A DNA stretch of 64,000 nucleotides from Streptomyces blattellae (GCF_009709555.1 NZ_WJBG01000225.1:62001-126000); one strand, 5' to 3'. Shown: positions 8,819-17,283, counted from the stretch's first letter. The notes: generated from the letters alone by a model not told the origin. Translations and numbers: made by a program.

Positions 8819-9649
8819 GTGAGTGAGAATCAGAACCTCCTCGCGGAGCAGCGGCGTGCCCTGATCCTGGACGAGGTGCGGCGTCGCGGCGGCGTCCGGG
8901 TGAACGAGCTGACCCGCAAGCTCGGCGTGTCGGACATGACCGTGCGCCGTGATCTGGACGCGCTCGCGCGGCAGGGCGTGCTGGAGAAGGTGCACGGCGG
9001 CGCCGTGCCGGTGGTCGAGGCGAGCACGCACGAGCCGGGCTTCGAGGCCAAGTCGGGCCTTGAGCTGACGGCCAAGGAGGACATCGCGCGGACCGCGGCA
9101 AAGCTGGTGGCGCCGGGCACCGCGATCGCCCTCTCCGGCGGTACGACGACGTACGCGCTGGCGCACCATCTGCTCGATGTGCCGGACCTGACGGTGGTCA
9201 CCAACTCGGTGCGGGTGGCCGATGTCTTCCACGCCGCGCAGCGCACCTCGGGCCCGCGGCAGGGCGCGGCGACGGTCGTGCTGACCGGAGGTGTCCGCAC
9301 GCCGTCGGACTCGCTGGTGGGGCCGGTGGCCGACCAGGCGATCGTGGCGCTCCACTTCGACGTGCTGTTCCTCGGAGTGCACGGGATATCGGTGGAGGCC
9401 GGCCTGTCCACGCCGAATCTGGCGGAGGCCGAGACCAACCGGCGGCTCGTGCAGTCCGCGCGGCGGGTCGTGGTGGTCGCGGACCACACCAAGTGGGGGA
9501 CGGTGGGCCTGAGTTCGTTCGCCGCGCTGGAACAGGTCGACACGCTGGTGACGGACGCGGGACTGCCCGCCGAGGCACGCGAGGAGGTCGCGGAGCATCT
9601 GCGTCGGCTCGTGGTGGCGGGGGAGCCCGAGGGGGACACAGACAGCTGA
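8819..9649 (+). CDS. DeoR/GlpR family transcriptional regulator
   Basis: A 276-residue repressor-type regulator. An N-terminal winged helix-turn-helix (about residues 10-65: LILDEVRRRGGVRVNEL, GVSDMTVRRDLDALAR) precedes a DeoR sugar-phosphate sensor domain with the SGGTTTYALAHHL and ADHTKWG motifs. Such proteins usually release DNA when a phosphorylated sugar binds. Start GTG 8819 lies 11 bases after AAAGGAA. The long gap to the divergent hydrolase gene (8490-8818) could hold its operator, but I see no clear palindrome. No sugar operon adjoins it, so its targets are elsewhere or unidentified. Confidence 0.9.
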   Translation: MSENQNLLAEQRRALILDEVRRRGGVRVNELTRKLGVSDMTVRRDLDALARQGVLEKVHGGAVPVVEASTHEPGFEAKSGLELTAKEDIARTAAKLVAPGTAIALSGGTTTYALAHHLLDVPDLTVVTNSVRVADVFHAAQRTSGPRQGAATVVLTGGVRTPSDSLVGPVADQAIVALHFDVLFLGVHGISVEAGLSTPNLAEAETNRRLVQSARRVVVVADHTKWGTVGLSSFAALEQVDTLVTDAGLPAEAREEVAEHLRRLVVAGEPEGDTDS

Positions 9650-9721
9650 CGATGTGACGGTTCGTCAGCTATGGTGAGGCTGCCCGGTCAACACCCGCCT
9701 CACTGAAGGAGGTTGTCGTCC

Positions 9722-10195
9722 ATGGCTCGCCGTCTGCGCCCGGTGGAACTCGACTTCGTCGGCTCCGCGCCGGTACGTCTCGTCTTCGCGCGGGAGATCT
9801 CCGCGCCGCGCGAGGCGGTCTTCGCCGCCCTCGCCGAGGATGTGCCGGGCTGGGCGGACTGGTTCTCGGCGGTGACACTGGCCCGGCCCACCGGCGACGG
9901 CGCCGGGCGCGAGATCCGGCTCAGGGGCGGCACGCGGTTCCAGGAGACGATCCTCGCCGCGAAGGGGCCCGAGGTGTACGCCTATCGCATCGACGAGACC
10001 AACGCGCCCGGGGCACGTGCCCTGGTCGAGGAGTGGCGGCTGACGCCGACCGGGACGGGCACACGCGTGCAGTGGACATTCGCCGCCGACGGGACCGCTC
10101 CGTTCCGCCTGGTGCTGAAGCTGGCCCGTACCGGCCTGGGCCGGGCATTCCGGGACGCGGTCACGGCACTGGACCGGCGGCTGGCGGCGCGGTGA
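9722..10195 (+). CDS. SRPBCC (START-like) family protein
   Basis: A 157-residue protein with the polyketide-cyclase/dehydrase SRPBCC fold: an N-terminal strand with REISAPREAVFAAL, a middle beta-sheet and a C-terminal amphipathic helix (RAFRDAVTALDRRLA). Such domains form a hydrophobic cavity that binds lipids or aromatic compounds. ATG 9722 has an excellent ribosome-binding site (GAAGGAGG, 9 bases upstream). It follows the DeoR gene by 72 bases. Substrate unknown. Confidence 0.85.
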   Translation: MARRLRPVELDFVGSAPVRLVFAREISAPREAVFAALAEDVPGWADWFSAVTLARPTGDGAGREIRLRGGTRFQETILAAKGPEVYAYRIDETNAPGARALVEEWRLTPTGTGTRVQWTFAADGTAPFRLVLKLARTGLGRAFRDAVTALDRRLAAR

Positions 10196-10433
10196 CTCAG
10201 GGCGGCGCTGGGCCGGGCGGTTGGCCGGTGCGCCGACGCAGGGCGTCACCGGACCGGCCGGCTGGGCAGTGCGCCGACTCAGCGGAGCGGCCTGTTGGGC
10301 TACGTGTCTGCTCAGGAGGGCGCTGGGCCGGCGGGCTGGGCGGTGTGCCCGCTGCGGACGACGCCGGACCTCCGACTGAGCGATGCGCCCATTCAGCGCG
10401 AGGCCGGATCGGCCAGACGGGCTGCGCGCCCGC
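10196..10433. repeat. Degenerate direct repeats in an intergenic region
   Basis: Between two convergent genes lie three to four imperfect copies of a G/C-rich unit containing CTCAGGxGGGCGCTGGGCCGG and GGCTGGGCxGTGCGCCGACTC-like pieces (copies begin near 10196, 10244, 10312 and 10393). The copies differ at many positions and none is coding. Function, if any, is unknown. Confidence 0.45.
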
Positions 10434-11558
10434 TCAGCACGGCCAGATCCCCGTCTTCAGCAGCGACTCGATCGCCGCCGTGTACGGCGCGGCGTCCAGG
10501 CCCTGCTCGTCCAGCCATACGTCCGAGTAGTACTTGTCGAGGTAGCGGTCGCCCGGGTCGCACAGGAGCGTCACCACGCTCCCCCGCCGCCCCTCGGCCA
10601 CCATCTCGGCGACGATCTTCAGGGCGCTCCACAGCCCCGTTCCGGTCGAGCCGCCCGCCTTGCGGCCGATGGCTCGTTCCAGAGCGCGTACCGCCGCCAC
10701 GCTCGCCGCGTCGGGCACCTTCATCATCCGGTCGATGGCGCCGGGCACAAAGCTCGGTTCGATGCGCGGTCGGCCGATGCCCTCGATACGGGAGCCGCGG
10801 TCACAGGTGACATCCGGATCACCGGTGGTCCAGCCCTCGAAGAAGCACGAGTTCTCCGGGTCGGCGACACAGATGCGGGTGTCGTACTGCATGTAGTGCA
10901 CATAGCGCGCGAGGGTCGCGGAGGTACCGCCGGTGCCGGCCGCGGCGACGATCCACGCGGGCTCCGGGAACCGCTCCAGCCGCAGCTGACGGAAGATCGA
11001 CTCGGCGATGTTGTTGTTGCCGCGCCAGTCGGTGGCCCGTTCGGCGTAGGTGAACTGGTCCATGTAGTGGCCGCCGGTCTCCACCGCGAGGCGCGCGGAC
11101 TCCTCGTACATTTTGCGCGAGTCGTCCACGAAGTGGCACCGGCCGCCGTGGAACTCGATGAGGCGGCACTTCTCGGCGCTGGTCGTGCGCGGCATGACGG
11201 CGATGAAGGGCACACCGATGAGCCCCGCGAAGTACGCCTCGGAGACGGCCGTGGAGCCGCTGGACGCCTCGATCACCGGGCGGCCCGGCCGGATCCAGCC
11301 GTTGCACAGGCCGTAGAGGAACAGTGAGCGGGCGAGTCGGTGCTTGAGGCTGCCGGTCGGGTGGGTGGACTCGTCCTTGAGATACAGGTCGATGCCCCAC
11401 TTCTCCGGCAGCGGGAAGCGGAGCAGATGCGTGTCGGCGGAGCGGTTGGCGTCGGCCTGGACCTTGCGGACGGCTTCTTTCAGCCAGCCGCGGTAGGCGG
11501 CATCGCTGCGGTCGACGTCGAGGGTCACGCCGGTCGGGGTCTGTTCGGTGGTGCTCAC
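10434..11558 (-). CDS. cds1: PLP-dependent cysteine synthase-fold enzyme, Cds1-like L-cysteine desulfhydrase
   Basis: A 374-residue fold-type II PLP enzyme. The PLP lysine is K72 in STHPTGSLKHRLA. EASSGSTAVSEAYF forms the substrate loop and AAAGTGGTSATL the phosphate-binding glycine loop. The sequence pattern, including the THLLRFPLPEKWGI and RATDWRGNNNIAES stretches, matches Cds1 of Mycobacterium tuberculosis (Rv3684), which makes H2S, ammonia and pyruvate from cysteine. Typical cysteine synthases are shorter, near 310 residues. GTG 11558 follows GAGGAG by 9 bases; the open frame upstream looks random. It stands alone. Reaction assigned from family resemblance. Confidence 0.85.
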   Translation of the reverse strand: MSTTEQTPTGVTLDVDRSDAAYRGWLKEAVRKVQADANRSADTHLLRFPLPEKWGIDLYLKDESTHPTGSLKHRLARSLFLYGLCNGWIRPGRPVIEASSGSTAVSEAYFAGLIGVPFIAVMPRTTSAEKCRLIEFHGGRCHFVDDSRKMYEESARLAVETGGHYMDQFTYAERATDWRGNNNIAESIFRQLRLERFPEPAWIVAAAGTGGTSATLARYVHYMQYDTRICVADPENSCFFEGWTTGDPDVTCDRGSRIEGIGRPRIEPSFVPGAIDRMMKVPDAASVAAVRALERAIGRKAGGSTGTGLWSALKIVAEMVAEGRRGSVVTLLCDPGDRYLDKYYSDVWLDEQGLDAAPYTAAIESLLKTGIWPC

Positions 11559-11926
11559 GGCACTGCTCCTCACGGCTGTCGTCCACGGCGGTTCGCGCGG
11601 CCGTCGCACCGAGCATAGACATCTTCCGCACGCTTCTCACCTGCATAAACACGGCTTTGAGCATCCCAAAGGCCACCCTGGGGGGCGGCCCGGGGGCGCA
11701 TTTGCGCAAGTGCTCCGGGCGCCCGCGCCGAGCCGCCGTGCGCACTGGTGCTCGGCGTCGGCTGCGGGCAGACTGCACCGGACGGAACTCGGGCCGGGAG
11801 GACGCCGGTCTGGAACGGGACGCGGAGCGGACCCGCACGGGACCGCACACTGGATCACGACACGAGCCGGCCACGGCATCCGCAGGATCACGGCCGGCAT
11901 CGACGCGCACGAGGGGGCGGGGCGGC
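11559..11926. other. Intergenic region upstream of cds1-like gene
   Basis: A 368-base non-coding stretch that must hold the promoter of the minus-strand PLP enzyme and that of the small plus-strand gene. I see no convincing gene, hairpin or operator. The part nearest the PLP gene (about 11610-11670) is AT-richer than the rest. Confidence 0.4.
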
Positions 11927-12250
11927 ATGGCGGAGCCGGAGTTCACGGCCACGGGTGTGCGGATCGGGAAGCGGTTGCGCTCGCTCACCCGGGCCGGACA
12001 GGTCCGGATCAGCGGCGGCAGGCTTGAGTTGCTCACCAGTTACGGCAGTGAGATCGACAGCGCGCCGGTCCAGGCGGTGCGCGCGTCCCGGCCCTGGTTC
12101 GCACCGGAGGACCGGGCGCTGGCGGACATCAACGGCCAGCGGTACCTGCTGACCCTCGGCGACCACGACCCCGCGCCGGGCGAGCCGGGACCGCCCGCGG
12201 CACGCCGGTTCATCGAGGCGGTCCACAGGGCTGCGGGGCGTAATCGCTGA
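11927..12250 (+). CDS. Small conserved-looking hypothetical protein
   Basis: I do not recognise this 107-residue protein. It begins MAEPEFTATGVRIGKRLRSL and has alternating strand-like segments (GQVRISGGRLELLTSYG, RYLLTLGDH) and a C-terminal helix (AARRFIEAVHRAAG), with no membrane segment or signal peptide. ATG 11927 follows GAGGGGG by about 9 bases, which supports it as a real gene. The open frame reaches back to 11657, but the upstream part is Arg-rich noise. It may be a small beta-rich adaptor; function unknown. Confidence 0.6.
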   Translation: MAEPEFTATGVRIGKRLRSLTRAGQVRISGGRLELLTSYGSEIDSAPVQAVRASRPWFAPEDRALADINGQRYLLTLGDHDPAPGEPGPPAARRFIEAVHRAAGRNR

Positions 12251-12433
12251 GCTACCAAGAGTTGCGGTACCGCGCCCCTTGCGTCACGCTGGTCTCACGT
12301 CACTCTGGGTCTACCGGCGATAACACTGCGAACCAGCCCGCCGGCACATGACAGCAGGCCGCAGTTTCACGCACGCATCCTGCTGGATCCGTACGTTCGT
12401 GTTCTTCCCACCTCACGTCGGGGAGTCGCAGCC

Positions 12434-12937
12434 GTGATCAGTCACCCAAGCAGACACTGCACGGTGGAGCTCCAAGCCCTGCCGTCGCGGATCGGACAGG
12501 TCCGCAGAATCGTATCGGCACAGTTGCGTTACTGGCATCTGGACACTCTGATCGACCGGGCCGCGCTCGGCGTGACGGAGTTGCTGACCAACGTCCACCA
12601 GCATGCGCAGCCCGACAAGATGTGCACCGTGGAGATAGAGCTGCTGCTCGACCGGCTCATGGTCTCGGTGCACGACCATGACCCGAGGCTTCCCGAGGTC
12701 GGCGACGCCGACGCGCTCGCGACCTGTGGCCGGGGGCTTGCGATGGTGGCCGCCGTCAGCGAGAGCTGGGGCGTAAGGCCGGACGGGGAGTCCGGCAAGG
12801 TCGTGTGGTTCACACTGCCGACGCCTGTGGCGGCGCGGGCGTCGGCGAGAGCGGCGTGTCCGCCGCGGCGGGTGGTGCGCGAGACGGCGGGGGCTGTGTT
12901 TGCGGAGGTCGAGCGCACGGTTGACGCGAGGGTTTGA
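12434..12937 (+). CDS. HATPase_c ATP-binding protein (anti-sigma factor-like)
   Basis: A 167-residue single-domain GHKL ATPase of the RsbW/SpoIIAB type common in Streptomyces, where many act as serine kinases or sequester sigma factors and their antagonists. The N-box is GVTELLTNVHQHA (about residues 47-59), and the nucleotide-lid glycines lie in ATCGRGLAMVAAVSESWG. GTG 12434 follows a GGGGAG stretch. A 30-residue C-terminal tail after WFTLPTP is Arg/Ala-rich and probably disordered. It has no adjacent sigma factor or anti-anti-sigma gene, so its partner is unknown. Confidence 0.82.
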   Translation: MISHPSRHCTVELQALPSRIGQVRRIVSAQLRYWHLDTLIDRAALGVTELLTNVHQHAQPDKMCTVEIELLLDRLMVSVHDHDPRLPEVGDADALATCGRGLAMVAAVSESWGVRPDGESGKVVWFTLPTPVAARASARAACPPRRVVRETAGAVFAEVERTVDARV

Positions 12938-13061
12938 GGGCGCCGGGGTGAATCGCTCGCACCGCTGCGCCGAATTGCCCGATCACCTGCGGGGGCACTG
13001 AATGCCGGTCTTTGCGACTCCCTCGCGGCCGGCTACGAGGGCCACTACCGCCAGTTGCACG

Positions 13062-13356
13062 TGATGCCGCACCACCGTTGCCCGCGTTGCGGCCGAACCG
13101 CTCGTCCAGGACGGACCCTCGGCGCCAGCGCTCGTCCTCGTCGATCTCGCCGGAGGCCAAGCACGGGCCGCGCATGGCGATTCGGCGAGTCGCCGGATGG
13201 GCGGTGGTCGTCCATCGGGCGCCACGGTCCATGTCGGCCGGGCCGGACGGTGCGGCGCAGGAGCGTGATCGCTCCGGCGACGACGGCCGCCCAGATCAGC
13301 GGGAAGAAGAGGATCCACGGGCCGGGCCCGCCGTCCCGGTTCGCCAGGGTCCGCAT
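13062..13356 (-). pseudogene. SHOCT-domain small membrane protein, frameshifted
   Basis: The start ATG 13356 opens MRTLANRDGGPG and a membrane helix (WILFFPLIWAAVVAGAITLL). The C-terminal SHOCT motif ASGEIDEDERWRRGSVLDERFG is present, but in another frame. The switch falls at about 13178-13184, where one extra base sits between the codons for SP and the expected IAM. Intact relatives read directly through ...SPIA-LGRRFASGEIDEDEYWRRL. The tyrosine and leucine usual in that motif are also changed (DERWRRG), which suggests real decay rather than a single sequencing error. Normal function unknown. Confidence 0.7.
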
Positions 13357-13370
13357 CTCGGTTCATCTCC

Positions 13371-13712
13371 CTGGGGGGCTTCCACCACTTCAAGGGGAAG
13401 CAGGACCTCGCGCTCGCCGCGATCCGGCGGACGGCCGAGGAGATGCGGCTGCCGCCGGGGAAGTACTCGGCGGGCCGGGGACTCCGTACGAGCGGATCGA
13501 GGCGTATCTGCGGCACGATCGCGATGTGCTGCGCTGCTGCCCGATCGGCCGGCTGACGATGGATCCGGACGTCGTCTCCAGCCCCGAGCTGCGCGCACCC
13601 GTGGACGACACGCTCGACTGGCTCCGCGTACGTGCTGGTCCGGGCATCCGGATCGCCCGCCGCGTTCGACGTCGGTGTCCGCGGACTGCTCTGCCTGCTC
13701 GCTCCCCGATAG
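13371..13712 (+). pseudogene. TetR family regulator remnant with several frameshifts
   Basis: Three pieces of one TetR protein lie in different frames. The first (13377 onward) is GFHHFKGKQDLALAAIRRTAEE, the end of the DNA-binding domain. The second is PGTPYERIEAYLRHDRDVL followed by CPIGRLTMDPDVVSSPEL (about 13480-13630). The third, YVLVRASGSPAAFDVGVRGL, ends at TAG 13710. The N-terminal helix-turn-helix is gone, an inner part is deleted, and the upstream edge abuts the broken SHOCT gene. It sits upstream of the phosphotriesterase-like gene that it may once have controlled. Confidence 0.75.
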
Positions 13713-13721
13713 GAGCCCTTG

Positions 13722-13777
13722 AGCCCCCAGCCCCCAGCCCTCAGCCCTCAGCCCCGAGTTTCCAGCCCCCAGCCCCG
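13722..13777 (+). repeat. Short tandem repeat of CCCCCAG/CCCTCAG units
   Basis: About seven loosely conserved 7-8 base units follow the TetR remnant stop codon: CCCCCAG, CCCCCAG, CCCTCAG, CCCTCAG, then, after a break (CCCCGAGTTTCCAG), CCCCCAG and CCCC. It is non-coding and lies just upstream of the phosphotriesterase gene. Confidence 0.6.
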
Positions 13778-13912
13778 TGAGGAGCCCACACCGATGCACC
13801 ATACGACTTCTGGCGCACTGGCCCACCAAGTGACCGGGCGCGCATATGAGGAGGGCGGCGCGGCCCTGGCGGCGGCCATGCCCGGAAGGCGCGGGCTGCG
13901 GCGAGGCCGGCA

Positions 13913-14836
13913 GTGGTGACCGCGGTCCGTACGGTGCTGGGGGATGTGCGCCCCGAGGAGCTGGGGGTGGTCGACGCGCACGACCACCTGTTTCTCCACA
14001 GCCCGCAGCTGCCCGGCCAGGAGCTGAACGACGCCTCGGCCGCGCGGGCCGAGCTGGAGGCGTTCCGCGCGGCCGGCGGATCGGCCGTGGTGCAGTGGAC
14101 GCCGTACGGCATGGGGCGGCGGGCCGCCGATCTGCCCTCGCTCTCCCGCGCGTCGGGGATCCACGTCGTCACCGCGACCGGGCTCCACCAGGCCGTCCAC
14201 TACGACGACAGGACGCTCGCCGAGCTGCGCGGAAGGCTCGCCGACGTCTTCGTGTCCGAACTGACCGAAGGCATCGGGACGTCGGGAGTGCGCGCCGGGT
14301 TCATCAAGGTCGCGGGCGGGTTCCACGCGCTGGATGCGCACGCCCGCTGGACGATGGGCGCGGCGGCCGAGGCGCACCACGCGACCGGTGCGGCGATCGC
14401 CGTGCATCTGGAGCTGGGCACGGGTGCGCTCGATGTACTGGACGTGTTGTGCGGCGAGTTGGGGGTACCGCCGGAGCGGGTCGTTCTCGGCAATCTCAAC
14501 CGCTGCCCCGATTTCGTCGTGCATCGCGAGGCCGCCTCCACCGGCTGCTACCTCGCCTTTGACGGGCCGTCACGCGCCGGCCACGCCACGGACTGGTGCA
14601 TGCCGGACGCGGTCCGGGCCCTCGCGGACGGCGGCTTCGGCGACCGTATCCTCCTCGGCGGCGACACGACGGCCGCCACCGCCCGCTCGGTCAGCGGCGG
14701 CCCCGGCATGCCGTATCTGCTGCGCCGCGTACGGCCGCGGCTCGAAGTCGCGCTGGGCGCCGAGCTGGTGGGCCGGATCCTGACGGGCAATCCGGGCCGC
14801 GCCTTCGCCTGGCCGTCCTCGGGGGAGTACGGCTGA
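13913..14836 (+). CDS. Phosphotriesterase/aryldialkylphosphatase family TIM-barrel hydrolase
   Basis: A 307-residue amidohydrolase-superfamily protein. Visible metal-site motifs are DAHDHL near the N-terminus (HxH), GFIKVAGG (position of the bridging lysine), AVHLELG, and GDRILLGGDTT near the C-terminus (final Asp). The position that normally reads GHxD is GNLNRCPD here, so one expected histidine appears to be Asn. Family members act as lactonases or sugar-phosphate esterases more often than as true phosphotriesterases. The start is GTG 13913 or GTG 13916; both overlap the end of a doubtful short frame. The upstream neighbour is a broken TetR gene. Confidence 0.82.
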   Translation: MVTAVRTVLGDVRPEELGVVDAHDHLFLHSPQLPGQELNDASAARAELEAFRAAGGSAVVQWTPYGMGRRAADLPSLSRASGIHVVTATGLHQAVHYDDRTLAELRGRLADVFVSELTEGIGTSGVRAGFIKVAGGFHALDAHARWTMGAAAEAHHATGAAIAVHLELGTGALDVLDVLCGELGVPPERVVLGNLNRCPDFVVHREAASTGCYLAFDGPSRAGHATDWCMPDAVRALADGGFGDRILLGGDTTAATARSVSGGPGMPYLLRRVRPRLEVALGAELVGRILTGNPGRAFAWPSSGEYG

Positions 14837-14860
14837 CCTGCCCGTCGGACTCGCCCGCGA

Positions 14861-16303
14861 CTAGGCCACGGTGATGTCCACCGACGGCCGGAGCTTCGCC
14901 GCCGCGGCCAGGGCCTCGTGGACGGGGTGCGTGTCGAAAGCCGCCAACAGAGCTTTGTCCGCCGGGAGTTGGGTGGCCGGGTAGGCGATCTGCTCGAATG
15001 CGGCCTGGAAGCGCGGTCCCCAGCGGCGGGCGCCGAGGCGGGCCGTGCGGGAGCAGTTGTCGACCATGTGGGCCACGTCGCGGGCGTGCATGTACGGCAG
15101 CAGCGAGTCGACGGCCTCGATGACCGACTCGTTGACGATCTCGGACCAGGGGTGGCCGCGGTCGGCGAACTCGTCGACCTGCGCGGTCATGGCGGCGACG
15201 AAGACTCCGGCGGTGAACGGGTCCACGGGCAGGTCGCGTTCGGCCCGCCGGGACCGTACCCGCTCCCCCGCCGCCCACATCGGAGAGCCGCCGATCTCGC
15301 TCATCGGGCGGGCGCCGAGCCGCCGTTCGGCCAGGATGACGCTGCGCAGCTCGGTGCCGTCGGCTACCTCGTCGTAGATCTCCGCGATGATCTCGCGGGC
15401 GGGTGCGTACGTCGCCGTGTACGCGCGGTCGAAGACGTCCCGTCCGGCCGGGTCGAGCCCCTCGCGCACCGCCCGCAGCCCGGCCTGCGAGATGGTGCGG
15501 GCGACGGGACCGGTGATGTTCTCGCAGGACCGTTCGTACGCCGTCACCTCGTCGTCCCCGGCGAGGCGGCTGCGGAGGAAGAGGCTCTCGACGATGCCGT
15601 GGACGGCGCCGAGCAGGATGGCGCGTTCGCCGACGATGTCGGAGAGGTACTCGCTGTCCAGGGTGGTACGGAAGGTGTACGGCGAGCCGAGCGCCACCGA
15701 CCAGGCGAGCGCGAGGTCGGTGGCCCGCCCGTCGGGGTCGGCGTGTACGGCAAAACTGCTGTTGATCCCGGCGCCGTTGATCTCCGCGCCCTGCTGGTAC
15801 AGGCGCCGCACGGAGTCGCCCATGCCCTTGGGGCAGACGGCGATCACCGGGTGTCCGGGCGGGAAGTCGCTGCCGGTCTCCCGGAGGTGGCCGAGCAGGA
15901 AGCCGTGCGAGAGGCCGATCGCGGCGCCCGGCTTCAGCGCGTTGAAGATCGTCAGGTGGTGGGCGGCGAGCGCGGCGTCCGCGATCAGCAGGATCACCAG
16001 ATCGCTGTCGGCGGTCACCGCGAGCCAGTCGCCGAGCGTGCCGTTCTCCTCGGTGAAGCCGTGAGCGCGGGCGTCGGCGGCCGAGCGTGAGCCGGGGCGC
16101 AGTCCGACCACCACCCGGATGTCCGTTCCGGCCAGCGAGTCCCTCAGGTTGAGGGCCTGGGCACGGCCCTGCGGACCCCAGCCGATGACGCCGATGCGGC
16201 GCACGCCCGCAAAGGCTTTCGGGAGCGGCGGGAAGAGGTGCCGGCCGCCGCGCAGGATGGTCTCCGTGCCACCGGGGACGTCCATGGTTTCGAGCGGGAA
16301 CAC
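14861..16303 (-). CDS. ilvC: Ketol-acid reductoisomerase, long (class II) plant-like type
   Basis: This enzyme converts acetolactate or acetohydroxybutyrate to dihydroxy acids in valine, isoleucine and leucine synthesis using NADPH and Mg2+. At 480 residues it is the long form. The Rossmann motif is IGVIGWGPQGRAQALNLRD (about residues 40-58). Catalytic regions include SHGFLLGHL, VIAVCPKGMG, NGAGINSSFAVH and the C-terminal VDNCSRTARLGARRWGPRF and VHEALAAAAKLRPSVDI. These blocks resemble chloroplast reductoisomerases more than E. coli IlvC, and streptomycetes normally use a short form of about 330 residues. The start is uncertain: GTG 16303 or ATG 16285, neither with a clear ribosome-binding site. 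It is divergent from an IlvY-like regulator. Confidence 0.88.
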   Translation of the reverse strand: MFPLETMDVPGGTETILRGGRHLFPPLPKAFAGVRRIGVIGWGPQGRAQALNLRDSLAGTDIRVVVGLRPGSRSAADARAHGFTEENGTLGDWLAVTADSDLVILLIADAALAAHHLTIFNALKPGAAIGLSHGFLLGHLRETGSDFPPGHPVIAVCPKGMGDSVRRLYQQGAEINGAGINSSFAVHADPDGRATDLALAWSVALGSPYTFRTTLDSEYLSDIVGERAILLGAVHGIVESLFLRSRLAGDDEVTAYERSCENITGPVARTISQAGLRAVREGLDPAGRDVFDRAYTATYAPAREIIAEIYDEVADGTELRSVILAERRLGARPMSEIGGSPMWAAGERVRSRRAERDLPVDPFTAGVFVAAMTAQVDEFADRGHPWSEIVNESVIEAVDSLLPYMHARDVAHMVDNCSRTARLGARRWGPRFQAAFEQIAYPATQLPADKALLAAFDTHPVHEALAAAAKLRPSVDITVA

Positions 16304-16354
16304 GGGAGGTGTACGTCGTCGAGGTCATGGTGGAGTTGTAGGCTCACGGCGAAC

Positions 16355-16371
16355 GTTGCAGCAAGCGCAAC
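16355..16371. promoter_or_regulatory. Candidate LysR-type operator (GTTGC-N7-GCAAC)
   Basis: The short space between the divergent reductoisomerase and LysR genes contains GTTGC and GCAAC as a perfect 5+5 inverted repeat with a 7-base spacer. Further GTTGC and TTGCG pieces lie to about 16390. Position and symmetry fit an autoregulatory LysR site; binding is inferred. Confidence 0.5.
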
Positions 16372-16416
16372 TTGCGCATCGCGGTGTTGCATAGGACGAA
16401 ATGGCCAGGTGGCGGG

Positions 16417-17274
16417 GTGCGGGACGACCATCGGGAGCTGCGGCTTTTCCTGCATCTGGCGCAGACGCTGAACTTCGGCCGGACGAGCCTCGACTGCCAT
16501 GTCAGTCCGGCGACGCTGACGCGGACCGTGCAGCGGCTGGAGGCCGATCTCGGGCACCGGCTGTTCGACCGGGGGCCGCGCGGGGTGTCACTCACCGCGG
16601 AGGGGCATCGGTTCCGTGAATACGCCGTCCAGGCGCTGGAGTTGTGGCGCTCCTACCGGGAGGAGCATCCCGACCCGGCCGAACTGACCGGCCGTCTGGC
16701 CGTGTTCGCCACGGTGACCGCCTGCCAGGCGCTGCTGCCCGACCTGCTGGCGCCGTTCCGTGCCGCCCACCCTCAGGTGCGGCTCGATCTGCGGACGGGT
16801 GACGCGGCTGCCGCGCTGGCCCGCCTCGACGAGGGCGAGGTGGACGTGGCCGTCGCGGGGATCCCGGCCAGGCTGCCGGAGCCGCTGGTGAGCCGGACGG
16901 TCGCGGTGACCGAGCTGGTTCTGGTCACCGCGCGGGACCGGCCGGACCCGGGGCTCGACGGGCCCTTCGTCCTGCCCCACCGGGGTCTGGTCCGTGAGGC
17001 CGCCGACCGCTGGTTCCGCGCCCGTGGCACGACACCCGACGTGGCCTGCGAGCCGGACGGCCATGAGGGGCTGCTGACGCTGGTCGCCCTGGGCTGCGGC
17101 ACGGGCGTGGTCCCGCGTCTCGTACTGGAGCACAGTGCGGTGCGCGAGCGGCTTGCGGTGCTGCCCGCCCATCCGCCGCCGGAGCCGTTCCCGATCGGGT
17201 TGTGCGTACGGCGGGCGGATCTGCGACGGCCGCTGGTGGCGGGGTTGTGGAGTCTGACGGATCGGACGGGCTGA
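16417..17274 (+). CDS. LysR family transcriptional regulator, IlvY-like
   Basis: A 285-residue LysR regulator. The winged helix-turn-helix covers about residues 1-60 (LRLFLHLAQTLNFGRTSL, VSPATLTRTVQRLEADLGHRLF). The rest is a periplasmic-binding-like effector domain (LTGRLAVFATVTACQALLP, GLVREAADRWFRARGTTP, TLVALGCGTGVVPRLVLE). These blocks correspond position by position to E. coli IlvY, which activates ilvC when acetolactate accumulates. Divergence from a reductoisomerase gene reproduces the ilvY-ilvC arrangement of proteobacteria, which is unusual in Streptomyces. GTG 16417 follows GGTGGC; upstream in-frame starts exist but would add residues before the conserved start. Confidence 0.87.
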   Translation: MRDDHRELRLFLHLAQTLNFGRTSLDCHVSPATLTRTVQRLEADLGHRLFDRGPRGVSLTAEGHRFREYAVQALELWRSYREEHPDPAELTGRLAVFATVTACQALLPDLLAPFRAAHPQVRLDLRTGDAAAALARLDEGEVDVAVAGIPARLPEPLVSRTVAVTELVLVTARDRPDPGLDGPFVLPHRGLVREAADRWFRARGTTPDVACEPDGHEGLLTLVALGCGTGVVPRLVLEHSAVRERLAVLPAHPPPEPFPIGLCVRRADLRRPLVAGLWSLTDRTG

Positions 17275-17283
17275 GCGCGCGCC

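Noticed and set aside
13794..13919. A 41-codon frame just before the phosphotriesterase-like gene
   Set aside because: It has no recognisable motif or ribosome-binding site and an Arg-rich end. It may be a leader or the end of a lost gene, but nothing supports it as a gene.
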